A program made the position numbers and the translations under genes. From Bacteroidota bacterium (GTDB lineage Bacteria > Bacteroidota > Bacteroidia > Bacteroidales > ML635J-15): a stretch of 64,000 nt of DNA. The stretch spans positions 1 to 64,000 of the forward strand of contig JAKQEK010000317.1 of the NCBI GenBank assembly GCA_029558535.1. The letters run 5' to 3'. The notes below the pieces were generated by a model. It did not search any database. It was not told the DNA's origin and saw only the letters and a program-made list of their open reading frames with translations. Of this stretch, positions 54,607-63,944 are shown piece by piece (the stretch's first letter is position 1; every line of letters starts with the position of its first letter).

Positions 54607-55659
54607 ATGAATCTGTATAATGATGTATATCAATTACTTAGCGAAAATGATTGCGTAATCATTCCGGGTTTTGGTGGTTTTGTTGTCAACTATAATGAAG
54701 CAGAAATTGATATCGCTAAACAGAAATTTCATCCTCCATCACGAACTTTAGCTTTTAATGTAAAGTTACAGGTCAATGACGGATTACTTATAAATCATAT
54801 TTGTCAAACTCAAGGTCAGAGTTGGCAAACAGCAAAAGAATATGTTGCTGTTTGTGTTTCAGAAATAAATGATAAGCTTGACAATGGAAGCGCTGTAACT
54901 TTTGGTAAACTAGGTAAGTTTGACGGGAGTTCAGGTAATTTAGTGTTCTCGCCTTTTAAAACATTTGATTTGCTTGAATCATCTTATGGTCTAAGCAGTT
55001 TTTATTTTCCTTTACTCAAAACTGAAAATGAATTAAAGGAGATTTATAAATCAAAGAGTGCTGTTAAAGAAAGAAAAAAGCCAAAATCATATAAAAAATT
55101 AGTTTATGTTTTGTCTGCAGCAGCTGTAATTACAGGACTTGTGGCAATTTCAATACATTTTGATTTCTTCGATTATAAGGGAAATAAACAACATGCTAAT
55201 GTTATACCGGTTGATCAAATAATCAGCAGTAATTCGGATAACCTTTCTAAAAATGAAGACTTTCCTGATTACAAGACAGTAATTGGAGAACAAGTTGTTT
55301 ATATAGATCCTGAATTAGTCAACGATGAGTATATAGCTGAAAATTTTAAAGTTGTTGAAAATGTTGAGACAACAACAAAACCTGAAGTATTTGAAACAAC
55401 TGTTGAGCCCGTTTTTGTAGAACAGAACACAAAAGCAGCTGCATACGTGATTGCAGGAAGTTTTTCCAGCATGGAGAATGCAGAAAGTTTTCAGCAAAAA
55501 TATAAAGCATCGGGATTTCCGTCAGAGATATTACCAAAATCAAACGGAATGTATAGAGTCTCTATAAAATCTTATAATGATTCCAACCGTGCAGTAGAAG
55601 AGTTGTCAAACTTGAAAAATAAAACCGGAAATTATTCTTTGTGGATTTTAAAACTTTAA
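54607..55659 (+). CDS. HU-like (CCDC81-type) and SPOR domain membrane protein
   Basis: 350 residues. The first 145 contain two HU/IHF-like CCDC81 domains (VYQLLSENDCVIIPGFGGFVVNYNEA, NDKLDNGSAVTFGKLGKF). One membrane helix follows (about 167-187), then an acidic linker and a C-terminal SPOR domain (about 278-350, AAAYVIAGSFSSMENAESFQ ... YRVSIKSYND). SPOR domains bind denuded glycan strands at division septa. The HU-like part is cytoplasmic and may bind DNA or another protein. This architecture is known from Bacteroidota but its role is not settled. Confidence 0.85.
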   Translation: MNLYNDVYQLLSENDCVIIPGFGGFVVNYNEAEIDIAKQKFHPPSRTLAFNVKLQVNDGLLINHICQTQGQSWQTAKEYVAVCVSEINDKLDNGSAVTFGKLGKFDGSSGNLVFSPFKTFDLLESSYGLSSFYFPLLKTENELKEIYKSKSAVKERKKPKSYKKLVYVLSAAAVITGLVAISIHFDFFDYKGNKQHANVIPVDQIISSNSDNLSKNEDFPDYKTVIGEQVVYIDPELVNDEYIAENFKVVENVETTTKPEVFETTVEPVFVEQNTKAAAYVIAGSFSSMENAESFQQKYKASGFPSEILPKSNGMYRVSIKSYNDSNRAVEELSNLKNKTGNYSLWILKL

Positions 55660-55669
55660 AACCACCGAT

Positions 55670-57754
55670 TTACTCCTTAATAAATTTTACTCTTTGGACA
55701 TTTGTATCTGTATAAACTTCAGCAATGTATAGCCCAGATGAGAGTTCTGTTAGTGATATTTCATAAGTTGAGTTATCATTAAAATTTATTTCTCTACAAA
55801 TCTTTCCGTCATAACTGATAATTCTAATTTTAACAAGGGATTCATGATTGTCTGTATCAATAAAAAGTCTGTCACTTGCAGGATTAGGGTAAATTCTTAA
55901 GTTTCCCGAAACAGCATCAACAGACTTTGTAACATTGATGTCATAAGTTAGTTTAAACCCATCATGTCTTACACTGCCATTTGTTCTAAACGTAACTGTA
56001 ACTTTATTTCCCGGAATTATTATCGGTTCGGGTAAAACAGATCCGGATAGAGTTGCTACATTTTGATTAGACGAATTGATCAGTTTAACGTAGTCATTTA
56101 CAGGTTCAATATCAAATTCAAGAAAAGTTATTCTTATATTTTCTGCTCCTGCAGGCATTATATTCCAATTGCAAAATTCGTTGTTCTGATATAAAAACGT
56201 ATTGCTTCCATCGCTAATTATACCTGTTTCTGCAGTTAATGTAGTAGATAAGCTGCAATAATCTGGTTTAATGCCTGAAAATTTAATTAACCAGCCGTCA
56301 TTTACAGAATCACTATCGCTAATGAATTTTATTAAAACCTTATCCGAAGTGCTTGTAAATTGTTCAGGAGTATCACTGCCATAAATAGTTTGCAGTACAG
56401 GCGATTCTTCATTTGGTCCGTCATAAAAAATAAGATAATCTTCGCTGTCAATAATCAGTTTCAAAAATTCGAATTGAATTCCATTTACTGAATCATTTGG
56501 GTTTACCAGCCATGAACAGTCCATTTCGTTTTGATAAAATTCTAAAGGCCCGCTTCCATCTTCTATAGTGCCCTCAATAGTGTTCAGTTCTTTTAATCCA
56601 TCGCAATAATGTGGTGCCGACGAAGGCGTTGCATAAGCAATTACTTCATGAAGGAGAGTAAAGTCAGAACCTCCCGGAGTAAGGTCGTCAATATGGAAAT
56701 ATCCGTCTGCTGAGCCTCCCCATCCCCAATTAATGTGATAATGTGTTTCGTCACTATAACCGTCAAGTATGAATGCATGACCGCTGATGAAGTCGTAATC
56801 TGACCAACCGGCATAATATAGTGGTATCTTTTGATCAAGATGCATCAGTAGAGTGTCAGTCCAGTTAAATTCTGTCTCTACGCTATCTCGGAAGTAATAT
56901 GTTGTTGCAGGATTGTATCCGAAATAGGTTCTTAATGTGTATGCCCCTTTGTGATTGTACATTCCACTTCCATTAGGACCATAATTCATGTCAACAGAAA
57001 CACCTATATTATAAAGCAATCTCGCTAAATCATCATTGTAATCAGTTGGACTTATAGGCATTTGGTCGTAGTTGTAGATTTGTTCTGAAAAATCTACTTC
57101 CAGCCAACCATATACCGGATGTTCATATCCGTATGATCCTGTTCCGTTTTCCGGATATCGGAAATAATTCATTAACTGACCTATTGCAGTTGCAACACAA
57201 CCAACCACAACATGCCCGTCTGTGCCGGCAGGGTCTGCGGGACAATGTGAATTGTAGTAACGTCCCTGATTCCATTTTGTGGTAATCAATGGGGTCACTG
57301 TTTTTACATCAGATTTAGCAATAAACTTAAAAGAATCTTTTAATAATCTGTCCCAATTATCTCTAACAGTCATTGTTGGCTGAATATCATTTTTGATATT
57401 GTATTCTATTTGTTTTGCATAACTGTTTAACCAAAATAATACGGAAGGATTTGCTTCTTCCGGGATAATTTCTGAATAATCAGAAAACGCCAGTACAGGA
57501 TAAACTCTTTGATCGGCAGATACGACAACAAATCCTTGCGGTTCAAGATTAAAAATATAAAAAACTTCAGTGTTATTATATGATTGAGTGAATACAGTTT
57601 TAATTTTATATCCATAATTTGTTTTGCTGATTTGTTCAAATCTTTCTGTGATTGTATTTTTTGCAACTTTTTCAGCTTGTAAAACATCGCAATGCTGAGC
57701 AAAAATCATCGTGGATATTGCAAATAATATCATACATAATAATGCTGTTTTCAT
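55670..57754 (-). CDS. C10 (streptopain-like) cysteine protease with CUB and T9SS domains
   Basis: 694 residues. A signal peptide (1-20) precedes a propeptide (to about 150, YGYKIKTVFTQSYNNTEVFYIFNL, GFVVVSADQRVYPVLAFSD) and the mature domain. Catalytic residues are C186 in VVVGCVATAIGQLMNYF and H326 in ISGHAFILDGY, followed by the HYHINWGWGGSADGYF block. Two CUB-like domains (about 395-500 and 505-610) each have paired cysteines. A T9SS domain ends the protein (IYPNPASDRLFIDT ... SGLYIAEVYTDTN). It resembles SpeB and interpain-type enzymes. It converges with the SPOR gene with 10 bases between stops and no visible terminator. Confidence 0.92.
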   Translation of the reverse strand: MKTALLCMILFAISTMIFAQHCDVLQAEKVAKNTITERFEQISKTNYGYKIKTVFTQSYNNTEVFYIFNLEPQGFVVVSADQRVYPVLAFSDYSEIIPEEANPSVLFWLNSYAKQIEYNIKNDIQPTMTVRDNWDRLLKDSFKFIAKSDVKTVTPLITTKWNQGRYYNSHCPADPAGTDGHVVVGCVATAIGQLMNYFRYPENGTGSYGYEHPVYGWLEVDFSEQIYNYDQMPISPTDYNDDLARLLYNIGVSVDMNYGPNGSGMYNHKGAYTLRTYFGYNPATTYYFRDSVETEFNWTDTLLMHLDQKIPLYYAGWSDYDFISGHAFILDGYSDETHYHINWGWGGSADGYFHIDDLTPGGSDFTLLHEVIAYATPSSAPHYCDGLKELNTIEGTIEDGSGPLEFYQNEMDCSWLVNPNDSVNGIQFEFLKLIIDSEDYLIFYDGPNEESPVLQTIYGSDTPEQFTSTSDKVLIKFISDSDSVNDGWLIKFSGIKPDYCSLSTTLTAETGIISDGSNTFLYQNNEFCNWNIMPAGAENIRITFLEFDIEPVNDYVKLINSSNQNVATLSGSVLPEPIIIPGNKVTVTFRTNGSVRHDGFKLTYDINVTKSVDAVSGNLRIYPNPASDRLFIDTDNHESLVKIRIISYDGKICREINFNDNSTYEISLTELSSGLYIAEVYTDTNVQRVKFIKE

Positions 57755-57974
57755 AAGAAAATACTATTAGTTTGTTTTGTAAAGATAAAACAAACTAATT
57801 TAATCTAATGTGAAAAACAAGAAAATTTGATATAACATATAATTGTTATTAGACAAATTCTTTTAGATTCCTCTCTGCGGTCTGAATCTATCTGATATAT
57901 AATTCAATAAATGGTTTTACCAGACATTAATTATAATATATAAATTATATTAAAAACATATATAACATATATAA

Positions 57975-57990
57975 ATAGTACTAGTACTAT
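57975..57990. repeat. perfect 16-bp palindrome
   Basis: ATAGTACTAGTACTAT is its own reverse complement and overlaps the TAG stop of the minus-strand DUF4177-like gene. The surrounding 230-base gap (57755-57986) is very AT-rich with runs of ATATA. It could be a binding site for a dimeric protein. Confidence 0.6.
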
Positions 57991-58427
57991 CTTGTAAAAA
58001 ACAATCTAGTAATAAAAATACCTGCTCCGTCTTTTTCGCCGGCATCACTTTCTACTCCGCTGGTAACAAAAGTAAGTTTCCATCCATCTTTGGCAAGTTC
58101 ATTTATTTTTGCAGTTATTACAGCGTCATTAGATGCAATATTCTGAAAATTTATACCCACAGCCGAGTAAAAATTGAGCAGTTTAGTTTCTACAAACTCA
58201 TCAACTTTTACATCATTTCTGCTTACTTTTCCTTGTTCACTCGTTTTGCCATCAGTTCTTTCTGTGGTTAATGCCGACACATCTTGTTCAGTTCTGTTTT
58301 CGATTATTCTGCTTCTTCCCAATCCCATTGGTACAATTGATTCGACAATTGTTACAACTTTGTATTCCTGCGAAAAACTGAAAATACTTATTAAAAGTAC
58401 ACTAAATAAAACTACTGATTTTTTCAT
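57987..58427 (-). CDS. exported DUF4177-like protein
   Basis: 146 residues with a signal peptide (MKKSVVLFSVLLISIFSFSQ). The mature part starts EYKVVTIVESIVP and ends INELAKDGWKLTFVTSGVES ... IFITRLFF. This matches the DUF4177 pattern of a YKVV strand, a helix ending LNELAxxGWxL and a final strand. A central polar insert (about 40-75) is not typical. The function is unknown. It lies upstream of the C10 protease on the same strand but 232 bases away. Confidence 0.7.
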   Translation of the reverse strand: MKKSVVLFSVLLISIFSFSQEYKVVTIVESIVPMGLGRSRIIENRTEQDVSALTTERTDGKTSEQGKVSRNDVKVDEFVETKLLNFYSAVGINFQNIASNDAVITAKINELAKDGWKLTFVTSGVESDAGEKDGAGIFITRLFFTR

Positions 58428-58549
58428 ATATTAAAATTTAAAATTTGTTTTTCGCTTACAAAAAGCACACCGAAAATGTCAAAATATAATTACTTATTGT
58501 ATTTTGACATATTTTACAAATTATGGACATTTAATTATCAATAAGAAAA

Positions 58550-59161
58550 TTATTTCTTCTTTGATTTGTCGCGTTGAAACAATTTTTCTGCTCTATTAAA
58601 AAACTCAATTTGATCGCGATATTCTTTATTTAACAATCCATAAAATACAATGTCTGAATATTTGTTAAATACGTTATAGTATCCTGATCTTTCAGTACCT
58701 TCGATAACAAAACCAAATTTTCTTAAAACTGATGATAAAGTAAAATCGTTAGCCGGAGCTTTAACCGTAATTCGATTATAGTTCTTTTCGTTAAAACCGA
58801 CTGCTATTAGTTCTTTGATAACATCAGAATAATATTGAACAGTTCTGATTTTGTTTGAAAACCATAAAACAATTTCTGTTTTATTATTTGACCTGCTTGT
58901 GTTATAAAATCCGGTTATCCCTAAAAAAGAATTTTTATATCGCAGAGTAAAAAGAAAATTGTTTTTTATTTCACAACAACTGATTTCTTGCATTATAAAT
59001 TCTTTAATACTCTCAATGCTAACGCCTTGAATATCTTCATTAATCCATTCTGCAAAAAAACTCCTGTCAGATTTGATAACTGCAGCAATTTCTTCGGCGT
59101 CTTCAACATTAAGAGGTTTTAATACAAGTTCATCTTTTAAATTAATTTCAACTTCAGCCAT
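58550..59161 (-). CDS. GNAT acetyltransferase (RimJ/RimL type)
   Basis: 203 residues. N-terminal DELVLKPLNVEDAEEIAAVI is typical of RimJ/RimL-like enzymes, followed by FLGITGFYN and a C-terminal half with NYNRITVKAPANDFTLSSVLRKFGF (N-acetyltransferase motif B) and an EGTERSGYYNVF strand. A basic tail follows. The substrate may be a ribosomal-protein N-terminus or an antibiotic; the sequence does not tell. The gene starts 2 bases after the thioredoxin gene and is probably co-transcribed with it. Confidence 0.8.
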   Translation of the reverse strand: MAEVEINLKDELVLKPLNVEDAEEIAAVIKSDRSFFAEWINEDIQGVSIESIKEFIMQEISCCEIKNNFLFTLRYKNSFLGITGFYNTSRSNNKTEIVLWFSNKIRTVQYYSDVIKELIAVGFNEKNYNRITVKAPANDFTLSSVLRKFGFVIEGTERSGYYNVFNKYSDIVFYGLLNKEYRDQIEFFNRAEKLFQRDKSKKK

Positions 59162-59163
59162 TT

Positions 59164-60183
59164 TTAAAGTTTTGATTCAAACTCATCATTAAATTTCTGC
59201 CAGTCTTCCCCTGTTTTATAAAGATTTCTGCTAATAAAGTCCAAGTATCTTTCTAAAACTACCGGCGGAAAATATCCCTTAAGTGCAAAGATAACATTTA
59301 AATTTTCATCAAAGAAAATAATTGAAGGTAATTTTATTTCCGGTTGCAACAGTGAGATAACTAATTGATGTGGATAATTTGGATATACCTGTTCATTAAT
59401 AAACACATAATCGTTTATTTTTATAGTGTCTGTAATATTATAGTTTATATTGACAGCATAAAAATTTGTATTTATATAATCAGAAATAACAGGATGTCGT
59501 AATGATGAGGCAAGCATTATTTTACTTCCGTTTATAAAGTCTGAATTTATAAAAAGCATGAACTTTTTTGGACTTTCTTTCATTTTAGCGAGTGCTTCAT
59601 CAAATTTTAACCAATTTACATTTCCATCAGTTTTTGATGTAGAATCGGGATAATAAGAATTGGTAAAATCTTGTTTAAAGTCTGCATAATTACAATTTTT
59701 GTTTATTCTTTCAGTAAAATAAATTAGCAATGGTTCAATGGATTTTATGTCCATATATCCGGCCACAGGATTTATATTGTTTTCGTAATCAATATAAACA
59801 ATTGTTGGGTATGACATACGTCCGTTTAATAGTAGCTGAGCTAATTCATGAGAGGACCTATTGCCGGTATTTTGGTTTACATAAGTTTTTCCGTTATACT
59901 CAACAGTATCTGTTCTTTCTGCATTGAATTTTACGGGGTAGAAATTTGTGTTTATATAATTTGCCAAATCTTTATTGCTAAAAGTTTCGGCATCCATTTT
60001 TTTACACCAGCCGCACCAGTCGGTGTACATGTCAATAAGTATTGTTTTGGGCGATTCTTTTTGTTTTTGCACAGCTTCTTCGAAACTCATCCATTTTACA
60101 GGACTTTCATTTACTATTGGGTTTTGAGCAAAAAACTTAAATGATAAACAAATAATCGAACAAAAAAGGAAGAAATTTTTCAT
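59164..60183 (-). CDS. exported thioredoxin-like protein with a second, degenerate thioredoxin domain
   Basis: 339 residues from ATG 60183 (MKNFFLFCSIICLSFKFFAQ signal). ATG 60213 is rejected because the -7 box lies downstream of it. Domain 1 (about 31-165) has the redox motif CGWC (C57, C60) in DMYTDWCGWCKKMD, of the DUF255/thioredoxin_7 kind. Domain 2 (about 191-330) repeats the same order (WLKFDEALAKMKESPKK, YINTNFYAVNINYN, FINEQVYPNYPHQLV), but CGWC is replaced by INGS (I217, S220). One half is thus catalytic and the other probably structural or for binding. It probably acts in the periplasm. Confidence 0.85.
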   Translation of the reverse strand: MKNFFLFCSIICLSFKFFAQNPIVNESPVKWMSFEEAVQKQKESPKTILIDMYTDWCGWCKKMDAETFSNKDLANYINTNFYPVKFNAERTDTVEYNGKTYVNQNTGNRSSHELAQLLLNGRMSYPTIVYIDYENNINPVAGYMDIKSIEPLLIYFTERINKNCNYADFKQDFTNSYYPDSTSKTDGNVNWLKFDEALAKMKESPKKFMLFINSDFINGSKIMLASSLRHPVISDYINTNFYAVNINYNITDTIKINDYVFINEQVYPNYPHQLVISLLQPEIKLPSIIFFDENLNVIFALKGYFPPVVLERYLDFISRNLYKTGEDWQKFNDEFESKL

Positions 60184-60201
60184 ACTAAATATATTTTGAG
60201 A

Positions 60202-60209
60202 CAAAATTA
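60202..60209 (-). promoter_or_regulatory. -7 box (TAATTTTG) for the thioredoxin-GNAT operon
   Basis: An exact TAnnTTTG match on the minus strand, 18 bases before ATG 60183. It lies downstream of the ATG at 60213 and so settles the start. Confidence 0.55.
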
Positions 60210-60282
60210 ACATATATAAGCATAATTTTTATAATTTTAGGCTTTAAATATTTCGAATTATTAATTTAAACAAACAAATATT

Positions 60283-61740
60283 ATGAGTGAAATTGCAAAT
60301 TTAAATCCAAAACAAGTTTGGAAAAACTTTTATTTACTGACTCAAATTCCTCGTCCATCAAAGAAAGAGGGGAGAGTAATTGAATTTATGAAGAAATTTG
60401 GTGAAGATCTAGGATTAGAAACCATAGTTGACAATGTAGGAAATGTTATTATTCGTAAACCTGCAACAAAAGGGATGGAAAACAGAATGGGTATTGTTTT
60501 TCAAGGACATTTAGATATGGTTCCTCAAAAAAATTCGGACAAAGTTCACGATTTTGAAAAAGATCCAATCGATGCTTATATTGACGGTGACTGGGTAACC
60601 GCAAAAGGCACAACACTTGGAGCAGATAACGGAATGGGTTGTGCTGCTGCAATGGCTGTTCTCGAAGCAAAAGACCTTGTTCATGGACCTATAGAAGCTT
60701 TGTTTACAATTGATGAGGAAACCGGAATGACAGGTGCAAATGCTTTACAACCAGATGTTTTAAAAGGTGATATCTTGATGAATCTGGATTCTGAAGATGA
60801 AGGCGAATTGTATGTCGGTTGTGCAGGTGGTGTGGATGTTAATGTTTATATGAAATATGATTATATTGATACTCCTGCCGGATTTGTGGCATACGACCTT
60901 TCGGTTACCGGACTCAAGGGGGGACACAGTGGTATGGATATTAATATAGGACGTGCAAATTCTAATAAGGTTTTGTTCCGTTTTTTAAGCCATTGTTTGT
61001 ATAATTTTGATTTAAAACTTGCTGAAGTTCAAGGAGGTAGCCTCAGAAATGCTATTCCTCGCGAAACATTTGCCGTAGTTTTGGTTAAAGATTCAGAAGC
61101 TCAGAAATTTGAAGCAGAAGTAAGTAAATTTGATAAAATCTTTTGTGCTGAATATTCTGCAACCGAACCAGATATGAAATTGAAGACGATAAAAACTAAT
61201 ATGCCTGGAAAAATTATTGTTCCCGAAACTGCTGCAAAAATTATCAAATCGGTTTTTGCTTGTCCTCATGGTGTGGAAAGAATGAGTGATGCTATGCCGG
61301 GCTTGGTCGAAACCAGTAATAATCTTGCAATCGTTAAGTGTATTAATGGTGAATTTACGGTAAATTGTTTGGTAAGAAGTTCAGTTGATACAGCAAAAGA
61401 AGGTGCAATGTATATGATAGGAACTATATTTGACCTTATTAATGCAACAGTTACTTTTGATGGTGCTTATCCGGGTTGGAAACCAAATATGAGCTCTCCT
61501 ATATTGAAGACAATGCTTAAAACTTATGAGAAATTATATGGAAAAGTCCCTGAAATAAAAGCAATTCATGCAGGTTTAGAATGCGGTATTTTAGGTGCAG
61601 GTTATCCAAATTGGGATATGATTTCTTTCGGTCCAACAATAAGATATCCTCATTCTCCTGACGAAAAAGTAAATATTGCCAGTGTACAGAAATTTTGGGA
61701 TTATATTATCGAAACAATGAAAAATGTACCGATAAAGTAA
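60283..61740 (+). CDS. pepD: aminoacyl-histidine dipeptidase (peptidase D, M20 family)
   Basis: 485 residues, the usual length. Metal and catalytic residues are visible: H76 and D78 in FQGHLDMV, D115 in TLGADNGMG, and E145/E146 in IDEETGMTGA. The dimerisation (lid) domain follows (GLKGGHSGMDI), then HAGLECG near the C-terminus. It hydrolyses Xaa-His and other dipeptides in the cytoplasm using two metal ions. It is monocistronic, with a strong terminator. Confidence 0.94.
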   Translation: MSEIANLNPKQVWKNFYLLTQIPRPSKKEGRVIEFMKKFGEDLGLETIVDNVGNVIIRKPATKGMENRMGIVFQGHLDMVPQKNSDKVHDFEKDPIDAYIDGDWVTAKGTTLGADNGMGCAAAMAVLEAKDLVHGPIEALFTIDEETGMTGANALQPDVLKGDILMNLDSEDEGELYVGCAGGVDVNVYMKYDYIDTPAGFVAYDLSVTGLKGGHSGMDINIGRANSNKVLFRFLSHCLYNFDLKLAEVQGGSLRNAIPRETFAVVLVKDSEAQKFEAEVSKFDKIFCAEYSATEPDMKLKTIKTNMPGKIIVPETAAKIIKSVFACPHGVERMSDAMPGLVETSNNLAIVKCINGEFTVNCLVRSSVDTAKEGAMYMIGTIFDLINATVTFDGAYPGWKPNMSSPILKTMLKTYEKLYGKVPEIKAIHAGLECGILGAGYPNWDMISFGPTIRYPHSPDEKVNIASVQKFWDYIIETMKNVPIK

Positions 61741-61766
61741 TTAATAATTTGAATCGATTTTTGTTT

Positions 61767-61805
61767 AATCTTACCGGTATCGCTTATAATCGGTAAGATT
61801 TTTTA
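61767..61805 (+). terminator. intrinsic terminator of pepD
   Basis: AATCTTACCG (61767-61776) pairs perfectly with CGGTAAGATT (61791-61800) around a 14-base loop, followed by TTTT. Confidence 0.88.
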
Positions 61806-61841
61806 TATTATATAGGAAGATTATATTTATAAGGTACAATA

Positions 61842-61871
61842 TTTGTTTTTACGCAAATTTTAATAATTTTG
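61842..61871 (+). promoter_or_regulatory. promoter of the LysM gene
   Basis: TTTG (61842-61845), an 18-base spacer and TAATTTTG (61864-61871), 22 bases before the ATG at 61893. Confidence 0.65.
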
Positions 61872-61892
61872 TCAATCTGAAATAGTTTAATA

Positions 61893-63776
61893 ATGAGAAA
61901 AAAAATTGGTCTTTTTATATACTTGATTTTTGTTGGAGTTTATTTAATTGGACAAACTAACATTGAAATATCCACAGAAAAGGTAATAATTGACGGAAAG
62001 AAGTATTATTTACATAATGTTGAAGAAGGGCAGACTTTGTATTCTATTTGTAGAGCCTACAAAATTTCAGAAGAAGAAATTCTTTTGAATAATCCTGAGA
62101 TTAAAAATAAATCAATTAAAATGGGGCAGGCATTAAAAATTCCTGTAATTGAAGAAGTTACTACTGATGGGAAATATATTGTTTACCTTGTCAAACCCGG
62201 AGATACATTATATTCTTTATGCAGGAAATATGAAATTACAGAAGATGAGTTTTATTTGTTGAATAGTGATTTAAAGCAAAATAAAGCATTAAAGATTGGT
62301 CAGGAAATAAAGTTCCCAATAAAGGTAATTGAAGATAAAATTTCTGATCCTGATAAAGATACGGTAAACTTTTACTATCATTTAGTCGAAAAGGGGGAAA
62401 CTGTTTATGGATTGTCAAGAACATATAATGTTACCAAAGAGGAATTGATGGAGCATAATCCCGAATTTGACGGAATGAAGCTTATGGTTGGAGAAGTGCT
62501 GAAAATTCCAAAAAAATCAGGAGCAATAAATGAAGATTTAAATAGAATAGTGCTTGATAGTATAGCTAAAATTAATTTTGTAAACGAAGATACAGTTAAG
62601 CTATCTGATGATTTTTGTAATCAGGAAAATTGGTTTAAGAATGGTAAGAATTTTAATATTGTCATATTTTTACCATTCGAAATAAGTTCCAATATTAGAG
62701 CTCTTTATAATCAGGCAACATCTAACAGAGAACAAAGGCTTTATTTAATTACCGAAAAAATGATATCATTCTATTCGGGTTGCCTCATGGCACTGGAAAA
62801 GTTTAAAAATCTTGATGTTAAACTTAATGTATCTGTTTATGATACAGGAAATGAAAATATAGTTATTTCATCTTTAATAGAAAAAGGAGTATTAGATAGT
62901 GTAGATGTTATTATTGGTCCGGCATTTCGGTCACAAGTAGATTTTTTGAATTCTAATCTTAAAAATGAAAAAACTGTTATCATATTGCCTTTTATAGATG
63001 ATTCGGAAATTCTTGAGAAATATTCTCGGAATATAATGTTAAAACCTGCGAAAAACTATGTAATTGATGGTATAGCTGACTACGCAGCTTTAAACAAACA
63101 GCATAATTATCTGATAATACAAGGAAACAGTTCTGAGCAGATAAAAATATCAACATTATATAAAGAAGCGTTAACAGAGGCAATCGGTTCCGGAGAACAC
63201 GTGAAAATTATACAATTCACCGGAAAAAATCTCACCTCACTTAAAACCCTGGTGGATAAGGATCGCGAAAATGTATTTATACTTCCATTCCATTCTGAAA
63301 CTATTTGTACAAATGTGTTTCTTGATTTGTTTCCGTTGAAAGATTACGAAATTACTCTAATCGCAGATGAAGCAGTATTGGAATATCAAACTATTGACCC
63401 CAGTTATTTTGCAAAGGTAAAATTCTCGTATTATTCAGGCATTAAAGTTAATTATTCAGATACTGAAACTAAGAATCTCATTGCTGAATATAGGAATGTT
63501 TTTTTGTGTGAGCCTGACGATAATTCCTTTGCTGCTTATGATGCTATATCGTATTTTATTATGAATTTGGTAAGATACGGAAATAATATGCCTTATTGCT
63601 TGCAAAAAGATAGCGTTTATCAAGGAGTGTCGGGACTACAAAAATATACGAATCATAATAGTTTTGCAAAATATTCATACGCAAATCAATCTGTTTATAT
63701 TTATACCATGCAGGAGGATTACTCTTTTAAGCAAGTTTATCCGGTTATCGTGGAAGAAGATGCCGAAAATAATTAA
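61893..63776 (+). CDS. three-LysM protein with periplasmic-binding-protein-like domain
   Basis: 627 residues. Signal peptide about 1-20 (ending LIGQ). Three LysM domains lie at about 38-85, 93-142 and 160-207, each with the VxxGxTxYxxxRxYxxxxExxxxxNP pattern. Residues from about 250 resemble a type 1 periplasmic binding protein (NIVIFLPFEI, KLNVSVYDTGNENIVISSLIEK, VDVIIGPAFRSQVDFLNS, FAAYDAISYFI). LysM binds peptidoglycan N-acetylglucosamine. The second part may sense a small ligand or act like LpoA, which uses this fold to activate a peptidoglycan synthase. Which of these is true is not shown. Confidence 0.85.
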   Translation: MRKKIGLFIYLIFVGVYLIGQTNIEISTEKVIIDGKKYYLHNVEEGQTLYSICRAYKISEEEILLNNPEIKNKSIKMGQALKIPVIEEVTTDGKYIVYLVKPGDTLYSLCRKYEITEDEFYLLNSDLKQNKALKIGQEIKFPIKVIEDKISDPDKDTVNFYYHLVEKGETVYGLSRTYNVTKEELMEHNPEFDGMKLMVGEVLKIPKKSGAINEDLNRIVLDSIAKINFVNEDTVKLSDDFCNQENWFKNGKNFNIVIFLPFEISSNIRALYNQATSNREQRLYLITEKMISFYSGCLMALEKFKNLDVKLNVSVYDTGNENIVISSLIEKGVLDSVDVIIGPAFRSQVDFLNSNLKNEKTVIILPFIDDSEILEKYSRNIMLKPAKNYVIDGIADYAALNKQHNYLIIQGNSSEQIKISTLYKEALTEAIGSGEHVKIIQFTGKNLTSLKTLVDKDRENVFILPFHSETICTNVFLDLFPLKDYEITLIADEAVLEYQTIDPSYFAKVKFSYYSGIKVNYSDTETKNLIAEYRNVFLCEPDDNSFAAYDAISYFIMNLVRYGNNMPYCLQKDSVYQGVSGLQKYTNHNSFAKYSYANQSVYIYTMQEDYSFKQVYPVIVEEDAENN

Positions 63777-63817
63777 GATTATTTTGTAGATAATATTAAC
63801 TCAAAAGGCAACCAAAA

Positions 63818-63841
63818 ATATAAAAAACGTCTTTTTTATAT
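63818..63841. repeat. AT-only inverted repeat after the LysM gene
   Basis: Ten-base perfect arms (ATATAAAAAA and TTTTTTATAT) around CGTC, 42 bases past the LysM gene stop. It may act as a weak terminator on either strand, though the stem is entirely A-T. Confidence 0.45.
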
Positions 63842-63895
63842 AAAATTATACATTAGTATAGAAATTTTTAATATATTCGCGTTAAACAATTAAAC

Positions 63896-63924
63896 TTGGG
63901 AGTATTGTTTATTTTATATTTTTG
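63896..63924 (+). promoter_or_regulatory. promoter of the last, partial gene
   Basis: TTG (63896-63898), an 18-base spacer and TATTTTTG (63917-63924), 21 bases before the ATG at 63945. Confidence 0.6.
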
Positions 63925-63944
63925 TTCTTATAAAAAACACAACT

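Noticed and set aside
55660-55669. Terminator between the SPOR gene and the C10 protease gene
   Set aside because: Only 10 bases separate the stops and I see no stem-loop there.
60184-60213. Longer thioredoxin gene from ATG 60213
   Set aside because: A consensus -7 box lies at 60202-60209, downstream of that ATG, and the signal peptide begins at 60183.
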